Origin: Verrucosispora sp. NA02020
Lineage (GTDB): Bacteria; Actinomycetota; Actinomycetes; Mycobacteriales; Micromonosporaceae
Length of the DNA stretch: 64,000 bases
NCBI RefSeq assembly: GCF_013364215.1
Contig: NZ_CP054923.1
Location: 4,154,001-4,218,000 of the forward strand
Reading direction: 5' to 3'
Of the stretch, positions 20,274 through 28,536 are shown piece after piece. Numbering within the stretch: the first letter of the stretch is position 1; the number at the start of each line of letters is the position of its first letter. A program made the position numbers and the translations under genes. The notes beneath the pieces are model-generated. The model saw only the letters and a list, made by a program, of their open reading frames with translations, had not been told where the DNA came from and did not search any database.

Positions 20274-21011
20274 TCAGGAGTCGGCGCAGGCGGTGGCGCG
20301 TGGACCGAGGTCGCCGTTGCGGTGGTGGCGGCGGCACAGCACCTGGTATCGCACGTCGGCGTCGTCGACGGTGTCGCCGATCACCACCTGCTCGCCCTCG
20401 CGGACGATCCGCCCGCCCGCGACCCGGGCGTTGAGCAGACCCTCCCGGCCGCACCAGCAGAGCACCTCGACCTGGATCCGGGCCACCGAGTCGGCCAGTT
20501 CGAACAGCCGTCGGGCGGCCGGGAAGAGGCAGGACCGGAAGTCGGTGGCCAGTCCGAAGGCGTACACGTCGACGTCGTAGCTGTCGACCAGGTCGGCCAT
20601 CTGCTCGACGTGCTCGACGGAGTAGAAGCTGGCCTCGTCGCAGATCAGGTAGTCCACCCGTACCCCGTCGGCCCAGGCGTCGCGGACCAGGGCGCGCAGG
20701 TCGAGCGCATCGGTGACCTCGATCGCCTCGTGCGCCAGCCCGATGCGGGTGGTGACCTGCGGGCCCAGGGAACGGTCGATGCGGGTGGTGACCAGTCCCC
20801 GGCGGCCCTGCCGGGAGTGGTTGTAGTTCATCTGCAACGCCATCGTGGACTTGCCGCAGTCCATCGGACCCCAGTAGAAGCGCAGCGCGGCGGCGTGTGC
20901 CGGCCGCCCGTCGACGCCACGGGCGGCCACGCACCCGGCCGACGGATCGCCCGGACCGGCCATCCGGGGGCGGGCCAGGCAGGTGGGTACGGGGTCTCCG
21001 GCGCTCGTCAC
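20274..21011 (-). CDS. tdk: thymidine kinase, class II
   Basis: This 245-aa enzyme phosphorylates thymidine to dTMP in the salvage pathway. The P-loop is WGPMDCGKSTMALQ, ICDEASFY is the Walker B/lid region, and the zinc lasso is formed by CWCGREG and LCRRHH. There are about 35 residues before the P-loop. GTG 21011 is chosen because a -10 hexamer TAGGCT (21025-21020, minus strand) lies 8 nt upstream, as expected for a leaderless mRNA. ATG 20963 is an alternative that removes most of the extra N-terminus. Same strand as the ABC operon but separated by 132 nt. Confidence 0.92.
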   Translation of the reverse strand: MTSAGDPVPTCLARPRMAGPGDPSAGCVAARGVDGRPAHAAALRFYWGPMDCGKSTMALQMNYNHSRQGRRGLVTTRIDRSLGPQVTTRIGLAHEAIEVTDALDLRALVRDAWADGVRVDYLICDEASFYSVEHVEQMADLVDSYDVDVYAFGLATDFRSCLFPAARRLFELADSVARIQVEVLCWCGREGLLNARVAGGRIVREGEQVVIGDTVDDADVRYQVLCRRHHRNGDLGPRATACADS

Positions 21012-21072
21012 GGACCGGCAGCCTAGCCGATCGACGGCGCCCACCGGTCCACCGACGGCCCGCCGGTGTGCC

Positions 21073-22470
21073 TCACAGCACCCGTGGCGGCGTGTTGCCG
21101 GCGGCCACGATCGCCCGCCGGATCGGCACCGCCAGCAGCAGCAGGAACCCGACCACGAAGAAGATCAGCAAGGAGACCAGGCCCACCCGGTAGGAGTTGG
21201 TGAGCTGGAACACCAGACCGAACGCGAGCGGCCCCAACCAACTGGTGCCCTTGTCGCTGATCTCGTAGAAGCCGTAGTACTCGCCCTCCTTGCCGGCGGG
21301 GATGAGCTGGCTGAACAGCGATCGGCTCAGCGCCTGGCTGCCGCCGAGGACCAGGCCGATGGCGGCGCCGAGCACCATGAACGGCACCGGTGCCTCGGCC
21401 GGCAGCCGGAACGCGCCGAGGATCACCGCGGTCCACAGCACCAGGCTCAGCAGGATCGTCTTCCACGCGCCGATCCGCCCGGCCAGCCAGCCGAGGCCGA
21501 GCGCGCCCCCGAACGCCAGGAACTGCACCAGCAGGATCGTCACGATCAGGGTGCTCTGGTCCAGCCGCAGTTCCTCGGTGCCGTACTGGCTGGCCAGGGT
21601 GATGACGGTCTGGATGCCGTCGTTGTAGACCAGGAACGCCAGCAGGAAGAACAGCGTCAGCGGGTACGCCTTGATCTCCCGCAGGGTGCGGCCCAGTTGC
21701 CGGAAGCCGTCGGTGAGCACGTTGCCGCCGGGACCGGCGGCGACCGCGGCGGCGGTGGGACGCTCGCGCAGCCAGCGCAGCGGCACCAGGGTGAACACCG
21801 CCCACCACACGCCCGCCGACACGATGGACCAGCGGGCCAGGTCGAGGGTGCGTTCCGGGGTGCCGTTGTCGAACGACTGCACCGCGACCAGGTTGAACGC
21901 CAGCAGCAGGCCACCGCCGAGGTAGCCCAGCGCCCAGCCGCGACTGGAGATGCCGTCGCGTTCGTCCGGCCCGCCCAACTGCGGCAGGAACGAGTTGTAG
22001 ACCACGATCGCCGCACCGAAGCTGATGTTGGCGATCATGAACAGGGCGCCGCCGAGGAGGTACCGGTCGCCGGTGACGAAGAGCATCCCGATGGTCGCGC
22101 CGGCGCCGGTGAACGCGGTGGCGGCCAGCAGCCGCTTCTTGTGCAGCGACCGGTCGGCGATCGCGCCGATCACCGGCAGCACGAAGACGGTCAGCAGCAC
22201 CGACAGCGAGATCAGGTACGGGTAGTACGAGCCGGCGGCCACCTTGATGCCCAGCGGGTAGACGTACCCGCTGCAGTCGTCGGCGCCGAGTTCGCACCCG
22301 GCGGCCATCTTGGCCACGCTGGTCAGGAACGGCCCGAGGAACACCGTGATGACGGTGGTCTGAAAGGCCGAGTTGGCCCAGTCGTAGATGTACCAGCCGG
22401 TGCGCTCGCGACGCGTACTGGCGGGTTGCGGGGTGTCGTCCTGCGCGGCAGGAGTCGCCGTCTCGGCCAT
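21073..22470 (-). CDS. UMF1-family MFS transporter
   Basis: This 465-aa, roughly 12-helix transporter of the UMF1/Atg22-like family is marked by the N-terminal WYIYDWANSAFQTTVITVFLG. Further motifs are PVIGAIADRSLHKKRLL and YNSFLPQLGG. Yeast Atg22 exports amino acids from the vacuole; bacterial members are uncharacterised. It is the second gene of a probable two-gene unit behind the phosphodiesterase (23-nt gap). Given that partner, products of glycerophosphodiester breakdown are a possible cargo (inference). Confidence 0.88.
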   Translation of the reverse strand: MAETATPAAQDDTPQPASTRRERTGWYIYDWANSAFQTTVITVFLGPFLTSVAKMAAGCELGADDCSGYVYPLGIKVAAGSYYPYLISLSVLLTVFVLPVIGAIADRSLHKKRLLAATAFTGAGATIGMLFVTGDRYLLGGALFMIANISFGAAIVVYNSFLPQLGGPDERDGISSRGWALGYLGGGLLLAFNLVAVQSFDNGTPERTLDLARWSIVSAGVWWAVFTLVPLRWLRERPTAAAVAAGPGGNVLTDGFRQLGRTLREIKAYPLTLFFLLAFLVYNDGIQTVITLASQYGTEELRLDQSTLIVTILLVQFLAFGGALGLGWLAGRIGAWKTILLSLVLWTAVILGAFRLPAEAPVPFMVLGAAIGLVLGGSQALSRSLFSQLIPAGKEGEYYGFYEISDKGTSWLGPLAFGLVFQLTNSYRVGLVSLLIFFVVGFLLLLAVPIRRAIVAAGNTPPRVL

Positions 22471-22493
22471 GTGGGGTCCTTTGCCCGGGGTGT

Positions 22494-23261
22494 TCAGGCG
22501 GCCCAGTGGCCGCGGCTGCGGTAGACGTCGCGCAGCACGCCGACGTGGTCGGTCATGATGCCATCCACACCGAGATCAAGTAACTCGTGCATCTCGTCAG
22601 GTTCGTCGATCGTCCAGACGTGCACCTGCACGCCGAGTCGATGGGCGGTGCGCAGCAGGCGGCGGTCCACCACCGGGATCCGGCCGAAGCGCACCGGCAC
22701 CTGGGCGGCCACCACCGACGGCGGTAGCCGCAGCGGCCGACCGGTCAGCGAGGACCAGCGCAGCCGGGCCACTCCGCGTACGCCGAGGCTGGTGGCGACC
22801 CGACCGTGGGTGAGGGCGCGCAGCCGGGTCAGCCGGGCGTCGCTGAACGAGGCCAGCAGCACCCGGTCACCGGCGCCGGCCCGCGCCACGGTGGACACCG
22901 TCGGCGCCACGCCCAGGTCGGACTTCACGTCGATGTTGAAGCGCACCTGCGGCCAGGCGTCGAGCACCTCGTCCAGGCGGGGCACGGCGGCGGCCCCGCC
23001 GACGCGTACCGTGGCCAGGTCGGCCCAGCGCAGCGCGGAGAGCCGGCCGCGCTGCCCGGTGAGCCGTTCGAGGGTGTGGTCGTGGAACACCACCGCGACG
23101 CCGTCGGCGGTGCCGTGCACGTCGGTCTCCACGTACCGGTAGCCCAGCTCGACGGCGCGGGCGAAGGCGGCCGTGGTGTTCTCGTCGCCGTCGCCGGCAC
23201 CGCCCCGGTGCGCGAAGGCCAGCGGCGTCGGGGCGTCGAGGTACGGGTGACCGGAGGGCAC
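22494..23261 (-). CDS. glycerophosphodiester phosphodiesterase (GDPD family)
   Basis: This 255-aa TIM-barrel phosphodiesterase hydrolyses glycerophosphodiesters to glycerol-3-phosphate and an alcohol. Catalytic blocks are AFAHRGG (His/Arg), DENTTAAF (Glu-Asn), ETDVHGTADGVAVVFHDHTLERLT (metal-binding Glu/Asp and catalytic His), and the closing VHVWTIDEPDEMHELLDLGVDGIMTD. There is no signal peptide, so it acts inside the cell. ATG 23261 is used. It is first in a unit with the UMF1 transporter. Confidence 0.93.
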   Translation of the reverse strand: MPSGHPYLDAPTPLAFAHRGGAGDGDENTTAAFARAVELGYRYVETDVHGTADGVAVVFHDHTLERLTGQRGRLSALRWADLATVRVGGAAAVPRLDEVLDAWPQVRFNIDVKSDLGVAPTVSTVARAGAGDRVLLASFSDARLTRLRALTHGRVATSLGVRGVARLRWSSLTGRPLRLPPSVVAAQVPVRFGRIPVVDRRLLRTAHRLGVQVHVWTIDEPDEMHELLDLGVDGIMTDHVGVLRDVYRSRGHWAA

Positions 23262-23388
23262 GCAGCGCAGTATGCCCGCCGCCGGTGGCCTGCGGACGAC
23301 CGACCGGTGACCGACGGGTGCCCGTCGCCGGTGCCGGATTCCGGACAGCGATCATCCTAACGCGCTGCGCGACGGTCACCATGGGGCA

Positions 23389-24063
23389 GTGATGCCGTGG
23401 CAGCCGTTCCCACAGCCCGGGCCGCCGACGGCGCCCCGGTCGACGCTGACCGCGCACCCGGTCGATCCGCTGCCGCCCCGGGTCACCCCGCCGGACCAGT
23501 CGCCGCAGCCGCGCCGGACACCCGCCGGCGCCTGGTTGTTCGTGGCGGTGGCGGTGGCCGGCGGGAGCCGGTGGGGCGCCGGACTGGTCCGAGGGTGGGC
23601 CGCCGACCTACCCACCGCCGACGGGGTGCCGGGGCTGGCGGCGGAGCTGCTTCGCGTCCTGCTCTGGGCGGTGACCTGGCCCCGGTGGGAGCTGGCACCG
23701 GCGCAGCCTCCGATGGTCGGTTACTGGATCTCGGAGAACCTGCGCACGCTGCTGTTCGTCGCCGGCACGGTGTGGCTGCTGCGCTGGCTGGCGGACCGAC
23801 CCGCGCCGTCTGCGGTCTACCGGATGTGCGCGGTCGTCGGCGTGGTCGGCGTGGCCACGGTGCTCGCCGCGTTCGGCGGGGCGCTCGTCGGCATGCTGCT
23901 CGTGCCCGACGATCTCGTGTTGTCCAGCGACCCGCAGCGGTGGATGAGCGTGACGGTGACCGACGCGCTGCAGGCCGGGCTGTTCTACGGCCCGCTGCTG
24001 GCGGTGGCCGCGACACGATCCGAGGCGCGTCCGCGCCGGGTGGACGGGGGTTGGCCGGGATGA
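23389..24063 (+). CDS. uncharacterised integral membrane protein
   Basis: Not recognised. The 224-aa protein opens with a 50-residue Pro-rich cytoplasmic tail (MPWQPFPQPGPPTAPR). Four or five hydrophobic helices follow (around residues 47-58, 82-95, 115-130, 145-170 and 192-210) with a short polar tail. Start is GTG 23389 or the adjacent ATG 23392. Its stop overlaps the start of the next gene (ATGA), so the two are translationally coupled. It is first in a three-gene cassette whose other members share a Gly/Gln-rich tag; this protein does not carry the tag. Confidence 0.7.
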   Translation: MMPWQPFPQPGPPTAPRSTLTAHPVDPLPPRVTPPDQSPQPRRTPAGAWLFVAVAVAGGSRWGAGLVRGWAADLPTADGVPGLAAELLRVLLWAVTWPRWELAPAQPPMVGYWISENLRTLLFVAGTVWLLRWLADRPAPSAVYRMCAVVGVVGVATVLAAFGGALVGMLLVPDDLVLSSDPQRWMSVTVTDALQAGLFYGPLLAVAATRSEARPRRVDGGWPG

Positions 24064-25724
24064 CCGCACGGACGGATCCGCTGGTGCCGGGGCAACGCCC
24101 GTCGCCGCCGCCGGTGCACAGTGAGGCGACCCGCTACCTGTGCGTGGCCGCGCACACCGACGAGCGGTTCGCCGAACGGGTGCTCGACGAGGTGCTCGGC
24201 GACGAGTTGCGGGCGGTGGCGCCCTCGGTGGGCTTCGACGTCTCGCCGGTGCTGCGGCACTGCCTGGTGGCCCGCCACCGGCGTCGTCGCCGGGACCTGC
24301 GGCTGTTGGTCTTCGGTGGCCTGGCGGTGCTGCTCGCCCCGCTGTGGACCCTGTTGGTGATCGGCGCGATGCGGGTCGGCACCTCCCTGACTCCGTTCCG
24401 CCCGACCCGGGAGCGGATGCTCGGTCCGCTGCTGGGCATGATCGTCGTCGCGCTGAGCGCCCTGGTGCTGCTGATCCAGTTCCACCTGGTCACCGTCGTG
24501 GAGTCCAGCCCGGCCGGGTGGCTGGTCGGGCGACCGTGGCTGGCGTTGCCGGCCGGGATCGCCGCGTTCCTGGCACTCGCGATCCATCTGCACGGCACCC
24601 GCTGGCTGCTGCTGACCCGGTTGCGGCGGGACCGGTTCCTGGCGACGGCGCCCGACGAGGTGTCCCTGCCGTCCCGCTACGCCGACCGGCTGGCCGCCGT
24701 CGACGAGGCCCAGCACGGCAACGTCACCGTCTACGGCGGGTACGTGCCGTTCGTCGGGCACGGCACACCGGTGGCCGGATGGTCGTTCGCCCTGCCGATC
24801 CGCCCGGCCGAGCACGTCACCGGGCTGAGCCGACCGGAGCCGGCGCCGTTCACCGTGCTGGAGCTGATCGACCACGTACGCGGGCGGCTGGCCTCGCTCG
24901 ACGCCGGCCTGGGGGCGGACCGGCTGGCCGGGCTGACGCTGGAGGACCGGGTCTTCGTCGGCGGCCACCTGCTGACCGGGGACCACCGGTTGCTGCCGGA
25001 CCAGGAACGGGCGCCGCGTCAGCGCTTCACCCCGGAGGAGATCCGCCAGGTGGCGGCGAACCCGCAGGGCGCGGCCCGGCACTACCTCTGCGCGCTGGTG
25101 CCGTCCTGGGGCGCGGAGGTGGTGGCGGGCACGTTCCTGCACTTCTCCACCGACGGGAAGCTGCTCTATCTGGAGTGCGCCCGCACGGTGCTGGAGCCGC
25201 CCCGGTGGGCGTACCACGAGGTGGACCGGCTGACCGACTGGATGTCGGCGCGGCAGTTGGTGCAGATGCTCGCGGTCGCCACCGACCGGCTGGTGCCGAC
25301 CGCCGTCGGTGCCGCCGGCCGGTTGCTGACCGACCTGGGTCACGCGCTGCGGCACCGGGCGCGACAGGCGCGGCTGCGGCGGTTGGCCCGTGAGGACCTC
25401 GGGTACGACCACGGCGCCCGGGTCGGGGTGCGGGAGTTGGCGACCGGCACCGACTACCACAACTACTTCCAGGTGCTCGACGCGGCGAAGCACCTGAAGG
25501 TGGTGGAGCGGCACGTTCTCGCCGCGATCGTGGATTTCCTCGACGAGCGGGGCCTGGACACCGCCGAGTTCCGCAGCCGCCAGACGATGATCCTCAACCA
25601 GGGCATCGTCCAGACCGGCGGCCTCAGCGTGGTCGGCAACCAGGCGGTGGGGTCCGGTGCCCGGGCCGAACAGCACGGCCAGCCGCCACCGGCCGGTGGC
25701 GGTGAGCGGCCACGGCCGGTGTGA
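24060..25724 (+). CDS. uncharacterised membrane protein with C-terminal Gly/Gln tag
   Basis: Not recognised. The protein has 554 aa. An N-terminal soluble segment (YLCVAAHTDERFAERVLDEVLGDEL) precedes three or four membrane helices at about residues 80-190. A soluble domain of about 330 residues is followed by a final tag, NQGIVQTGGLSVVGNQAVG-SGARA, around residues 513-536. That tag is almost duplicated at the N-terminus of the next protein. A matched tag at the end of one protein and the start of its neighbour is how bacterial amyloid-type signalling pairs (BASS, RHIM-like) are organised. Start ATG 24060 overlaps the previous stop. Confidence 0.75.
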   Translation: MTARTDPLVPGQRPSPPPVHSEATRYLCVAAHTDERFAERVLDEVLGDELRAVAPSVGFDVSPVLRHCLVARHRRRRRDLRLLVFGGLAVLLAPLWTLLVIGAMRVGTSLTPFRPTRERMLGPLLGMIVVALSALVLLIQFHLVTVVESSPAGWLVGRPWLALPAGIAAFLALAIHLHGTRWLLLTRLRRDRFLATAPDEVSLPSRYADRLAAVDEAQHGNVTVYGGYVPFVGHGTPVAGWSFALPIRPAEHVTGLSRPEPAPFTVLELIDHVRGRLASLDAGLGADRLAGLTLEDRVFVGGHLLTGDHRLLPDQERAPRQRFTPEEIRQVAANPQGAARHYLCALVPSWGAEVVAGTFLHFSTDGKLLYLECARTVLEPPRWAYHEVDRLTDWMSARQLVQMLAVATDRLVPTAVGAAGRLLTDLGHALRHRARQARLRRLAREDLGYDHGARVGVRELATGTDYHNYFQVLDAAKHLKVVERHVLAAIVDFLDERGLDTAEFRSRQTMILNQGIVQTGGLSVVGNQAVGSGARAEQHGQPPPAGGGERPRPV

Positions 25725-25742
25725 GACACAGGGGAGAGGCGC

Positions 25743-26102
25743 ATGTCGGAGACGTCGGCGAACTACGGCATCCAGCAGTCCGGCGGGGTCAGTCAGGTCG
25801 GTAACCAGGCCGTCGGCCCGGGTGCGTCGGCGGTCGGCGGCGCGCTCTGGGCCACCGCGCCCGGCGTGGACGTCCCGGCGCTGGTGACCCGGCTGGTGGA
25901 GGTGCTCGACCGGCACCGGGACGAGTTGGACGAACCGGCCCGCGCGGTCGCCACGGAGCTGCGGGCGCAACTGGCCCGGCCGCATCCGGAACCGGCGCGG
26001 GTGACGGCGTTGCTGCAGCGCCTGGCGGCGCTGGCGACGCCGGTCGCGCCGGTGGCCTCGGCGGTCACCGAGGTGTTGCGCGCGATCCAGCAGGCCGGCT
26101 GA
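25743..26102 (+). CDS. small helical protein with N-terminal Gly/Gln tag
   Basis: Not recognised. The 119-aa protein has an N-terminal tag NYGIQQSGGVSQVGNQAVG-PGASA (residues 7-30) that matches the C-terminal tag of the preceding protein at 17 of 24 aligned positions. Residues 42-119 are predicted all-helical (VPALVTRLVEVLDRHRDELDE, then AVATELRAQLARP and VTALLQRLAAL). This layout resembles small actinobacterial tag-plus-helix proteins of the DUF5955 sort and effector-associated adaptor domains, but I cannot assign a family. ATG 25743 has GGGGAGAGG upstream. It is last in the cassette, before a stem-loop. Confidence 0.75.
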   Translation: MSETSANYGIQQSGGVSQVGNQAVGPGASAVGGALWATAPGVDVPALVTRLVEVLDRHRDELDEPARAVATELRAQLARPHPEPARVTALLQRLAALATPVAPVASAVTEVLRAIQQAG

Positions 26103-26110
26103 TCCGGCCT

Positions 26111-26149
26111 CGCCACCCGCCGGACAGCGGCGCGCACCGGGCGGTGGCG
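26111..26149. terminator. probable shared terminator between the tag cassette and plsC
   Basis: CGCCACCCGCC (26111-26121) pairs with GGCGGTGGCG (26140-26149) with one bulged C, in the 48-nt gap between convergent genes. Confidence 0.45.
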
Positions 26150-26150
26150 G

Positions 26151-27005
26151 TCAGCCGGGGGCGGGGCGGCGTCGGTGGGAGCGGCTGGTGTCCACCGGGC
26201 GGCCCGGGTCGACGTGCCGGGGCCGGTCGGGTTCGTCCCGGCGCAGCGGCACGAGGGTGTCGGTGAGGGCGTCGATGATCCGGTCGGTGGCCAGGCGGGC
26301 GACGCCGGGCGTACCCGGACGCAGGTCGGTCAGGTCGACCGGGTCGCCGAAGTGCACCCGGACGGTGGGACGGCGGACCAGCGCGCGGGCGACGCCGCCG
26401 AGCAGACCCTTGGGCGCCTGGTACGGCAGCACCTCGTGCGAGCCCCACTGCGCCACCGGCACGACGGGCGCGCCGCAGGTCAGCGCCAGACGGGCGGTGC
26501 CGGTCTTGCCGCGTTCGGGCCACAGGCCCGGGTCGAGGCCGATCCGTCCCTCTGGGTAGACCAGGATCGGCGCGCCTGCGGCGACCGCGGCGGCGGCGTC
26601 GTCCAGGGCCCGGTGGACGCCGGTGGTGCCCCGGTCGACCCGGATGTGCCCGGCGCGGCGCATGGCGGCGCCGATCACCGGGGCGCGGAACAGCCCCCCG
26701 GTGGCCATGATCCGGGGCGCCACCCGCCGGCTGCGGCAGGCGGCGGCGAGCACGATCGGGTCGAACGGGCTGAGGTGGTTGGCGGCCAGGATCAGCGGCC
26801 CGTCGCGCAGGTGCGCGGGGATGGCGCCGGTGACCTCCAGCCGGGCCAGCGCGCCGACCACGACGCGGGCGAGCAACTGGGCGGTACGCCAGATCAGTGG
26901 CGGCTGCCAGGGGGAGTGGGCGTGGTCCACAGCCGGTGATGGTCGCACGGCGGGAGCCACCGGTGCCGGACAGGGGGGTCGCACGGCAGAGGTGATCAGG
27001 GTCAT
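26151..27005 (-). CDS. 1-acylglycerol-3-phosphate O-acyltransferase (PlsC family)
   Basis: This 284-aa acyltransferase should transfer an acyl chain to lysophosphatidate or a related acceptor at the inner membrane. The catalytic HX4D motif is NHLSPFDP. The other blocks are GHIRVDRG (second motif) and LVYPEGRIG (EGT-like third motif), followed by PVVPVAQWG (fourth). The C-terminal 30 residues are Arg/Pro-rich. ATG 27005 lies in the region shared with the divergent cydA promoter, so the palindromic operators there could affect both genes. Confidence 0.9.
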   Translation of the reverse strand: MTLITSAVRPPCPAPVAPAVRPSPAVDHAHSPWQPPLIWRTAQLLARVVVGALARLEVTGAIPAHLRDGPLILAANHLSPFDPIVLAAACRSRRVAPRIMATGGLFRAPVIGAAMRRAGHIRVDRGTTGVHRALDDAAAAVAAGAPILVYPEGRIGLDPGLWPERGKTGTARLALTCGAPVVPVAQWGSHEVLPYQAPKGLLGGVARALVRRPTVRVHFGDPVDLTDLRPGTPGVARLATDRIIDALTDTLVPLRRDEPDRPRHVDPGRPVDTSRSHRRRPAPG

Positions 27006-27043
27006 TGGTCCCGGGACGGTTCGGGTCGCCAGCCCCTACCTTA

Positions 27044-27085
27044 CGTCGTACGACGGGCTGTAGTATTTACTACGTCTCGTAGTAT
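27044..27085. promoter_or_regulatory. multi-palindrome operator and promoter of cydAB
   Basis: Three linked dyads fill the plsC-cydA gap. CGTCGTACGACG (27044-27055) is a perfect palindrome. GTAGTA-TT-TACTAC spans 27060-27073. TACTACG-TCT-CGTAGTA spans 27068-27084, reusing the middle half-site. TAGTAT (27080-27085) is a good -10 box inside the last dyad. TACTAC/GTAGTA half-sites recall BlaI/MecI/CopY-family operators (from memory). They do not look like the Rex box TTGTGAA-N4-TTCACAA known for cyd genes in Streptomyces. Confidence 0.6.
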
Positions 27086-27106
27086 CAGCAGCCCTGGGGG
27101 TCGCAG

Positions 27107-28522
27107 GTGGACGCGTTGGACGTCGCCCGCTGGCAGTTCGGTGTCACCACCGTCTACCACTTTCTCTTCGTACCGCTGACCATCGGACTCTCCGTCCTGG
27201 TCGCCATCCTGCAGACCCTCTGGCACCGCACCGGGGACGAGAAGTACCTCAAGCTCACCAAGTTCTACGGCAAGCTGTTCCTGATCAACTTCGCGATGGG
27301 CGTGGTCACCGGCATCGTGCAGGAGTTCCAGTTCGGCATGAACTGGAGCGACTACTCCCGCTTCGTCGGCGACATCTTCGGCGCCCCGCTCGCCATCGAG
27401 GCACTGGTCGCCTTCTTCCTCGAATCCACCTTCATCGGCCTGTGGATCTTCGGCTGGGACCGGCTGCCGAAACGCCTGCACCTGGCCAGCATCTGGGCCG
27501 CCGCGATCGGCACCAACCTGTCGGCGTACTTCATCCTCGCCGCCAACTCGTTCATGCAGAACCCGGTCGGCTACTGGATCAACCCGGAGACCGGGCGCGC
27601 CGAACTGACCGACTTCGTCGCCGTGCTCACCAACAAGGTCGCCCTGATCACCTTCCCGCACACCATCGCCGGTGCATTCCTGGTCGCCGGATCGCTGCTG
27701 GTGGCGGTCGCCCTGTGGCACCTGATCCGCCGCCCCGACAGCGAGGACACCCCGGCGTACCGGTTCGCGGCCCGCTTCGGCTCCTGGGTCACCCTGGTCG
27801 CCGCCGCCGTCGTGGTGATCACCGGCGACATCCAGGGCAAGATCATGACCGAGGTGCAGCCGATGAAGATGGCCGCCGCCGAGGGCCTCTACGACACCGA
27901 GAGCCCCGCCTCGTTCTCCGTGCTCACCATCGGCAGCCTCGACGGCAGCCGGGAACTGTTCGCCATCAAGATCCCGCACCTGCTGTCGTACCTGGGCACC
28001 GGCGACCCCAACGGCACCGTGCACGGCATCAACGACCTCCAGGCTCTCTACACCGCCCAGTACGGCCCCGGCAGCTACACGCCGATCATCCCGGTCACCT
28101 ACTGGAGCTTCCGATTCATGATCGGCTTCGGGCTCGCCGCCGCCGCCATCGCGCTGCTCGTGCTCTGGTCGCAGCGCAGGGGGCGTACGCCGCGCGGCAG
28201 GTGGCTGCTCCGCGCCGGCCTGGTCATGCCGGTCCTGCCGCTGCTGGCCAACTCCTTCGGCTGGATCTTCACCGAGATGGGCCGCCAGCCCTGGATCGTC
28301 TTCGGCGAGATGCTCACCCGCGACGGCGTGTCCCGCAGCGTCTCCCTGGGTGAGGTGCTCACCAGCTTCGCCGCCTTCACGATCATCTACGCCGTCCTCG
28401 CCGTGGTCGAGGTGAAACTGCTGATCCGGTACGCGAAGGCCGGCGTCCCCGACGTCACGCCCGACCCGGAACCCGACGACACCGACGACGACGCGGACCG
28501 CCCGCTCGCGTTCGCCTACTGA
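27107..28522 (+). CDS. cydA: cytochrome bd oxidase subunit I
   Basis: CydA carries the haems of the quinol oxidase that reduces O2 to water with high affinity under low oxygen. The protein has 471 aa with nine predicted helices. RWQFGVTTVYHFLFVPLTIG holds the haem b595-type His, FPHTIAGAFLV a second haem ligand, and the family box is GRQPW (EMGRQPWIVFGEM). The Q-loop is short, as in most Actinobacteria. GTG 27107 is preceded by GGGGGTCGCAGG. It is in an operon with cydB (14-nt gap). Expression is probably controlled by the dyads just upstream. Confidence 0.97.
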   Translation: MDALDVARWQFGVTTVYHFLFVPLTIGLSVLVAILQTLWHRTGDEKYLKLTKFYGKLFLINFAMGVVTGIVQEFQFGMNWSDYSRFVGDIFGAPLAIEALVAFFLESTFIGLWIFGWDRLPKRLHLASIWAAAIGTNLSAYFILAANSFMQNPVGYWINPETGRAELTDFVAVLTNKVALITFPHTIAGAFLVAGSLLVAVALWHLIRRPDSEDTPAYRFAARFGSWVTLVAAAVVVITGDIQGKIMTEVQPMKMAAAEGLYDTESPASFSVLTIGSLDGSRELFAIKIPHLLSYLGTGDPNGTVHGINDLQALYTAQYGPGSYTPIIPVTYWSFRFMIGFGLAAAAIALLVLWSQRRGRTPRGRWLLRAGLVMPVLPLLANSFGWIFTEMGRQPWIVFGEMLTRDGVSRSVSLGEVLTSFAAFTIIYAVLAVVEVKLLIRYAKAGVPDVTPDPEPDDTDDDADRPLAFAY

Positions 28523-28536
28523 CCCGGAGCCCCACC

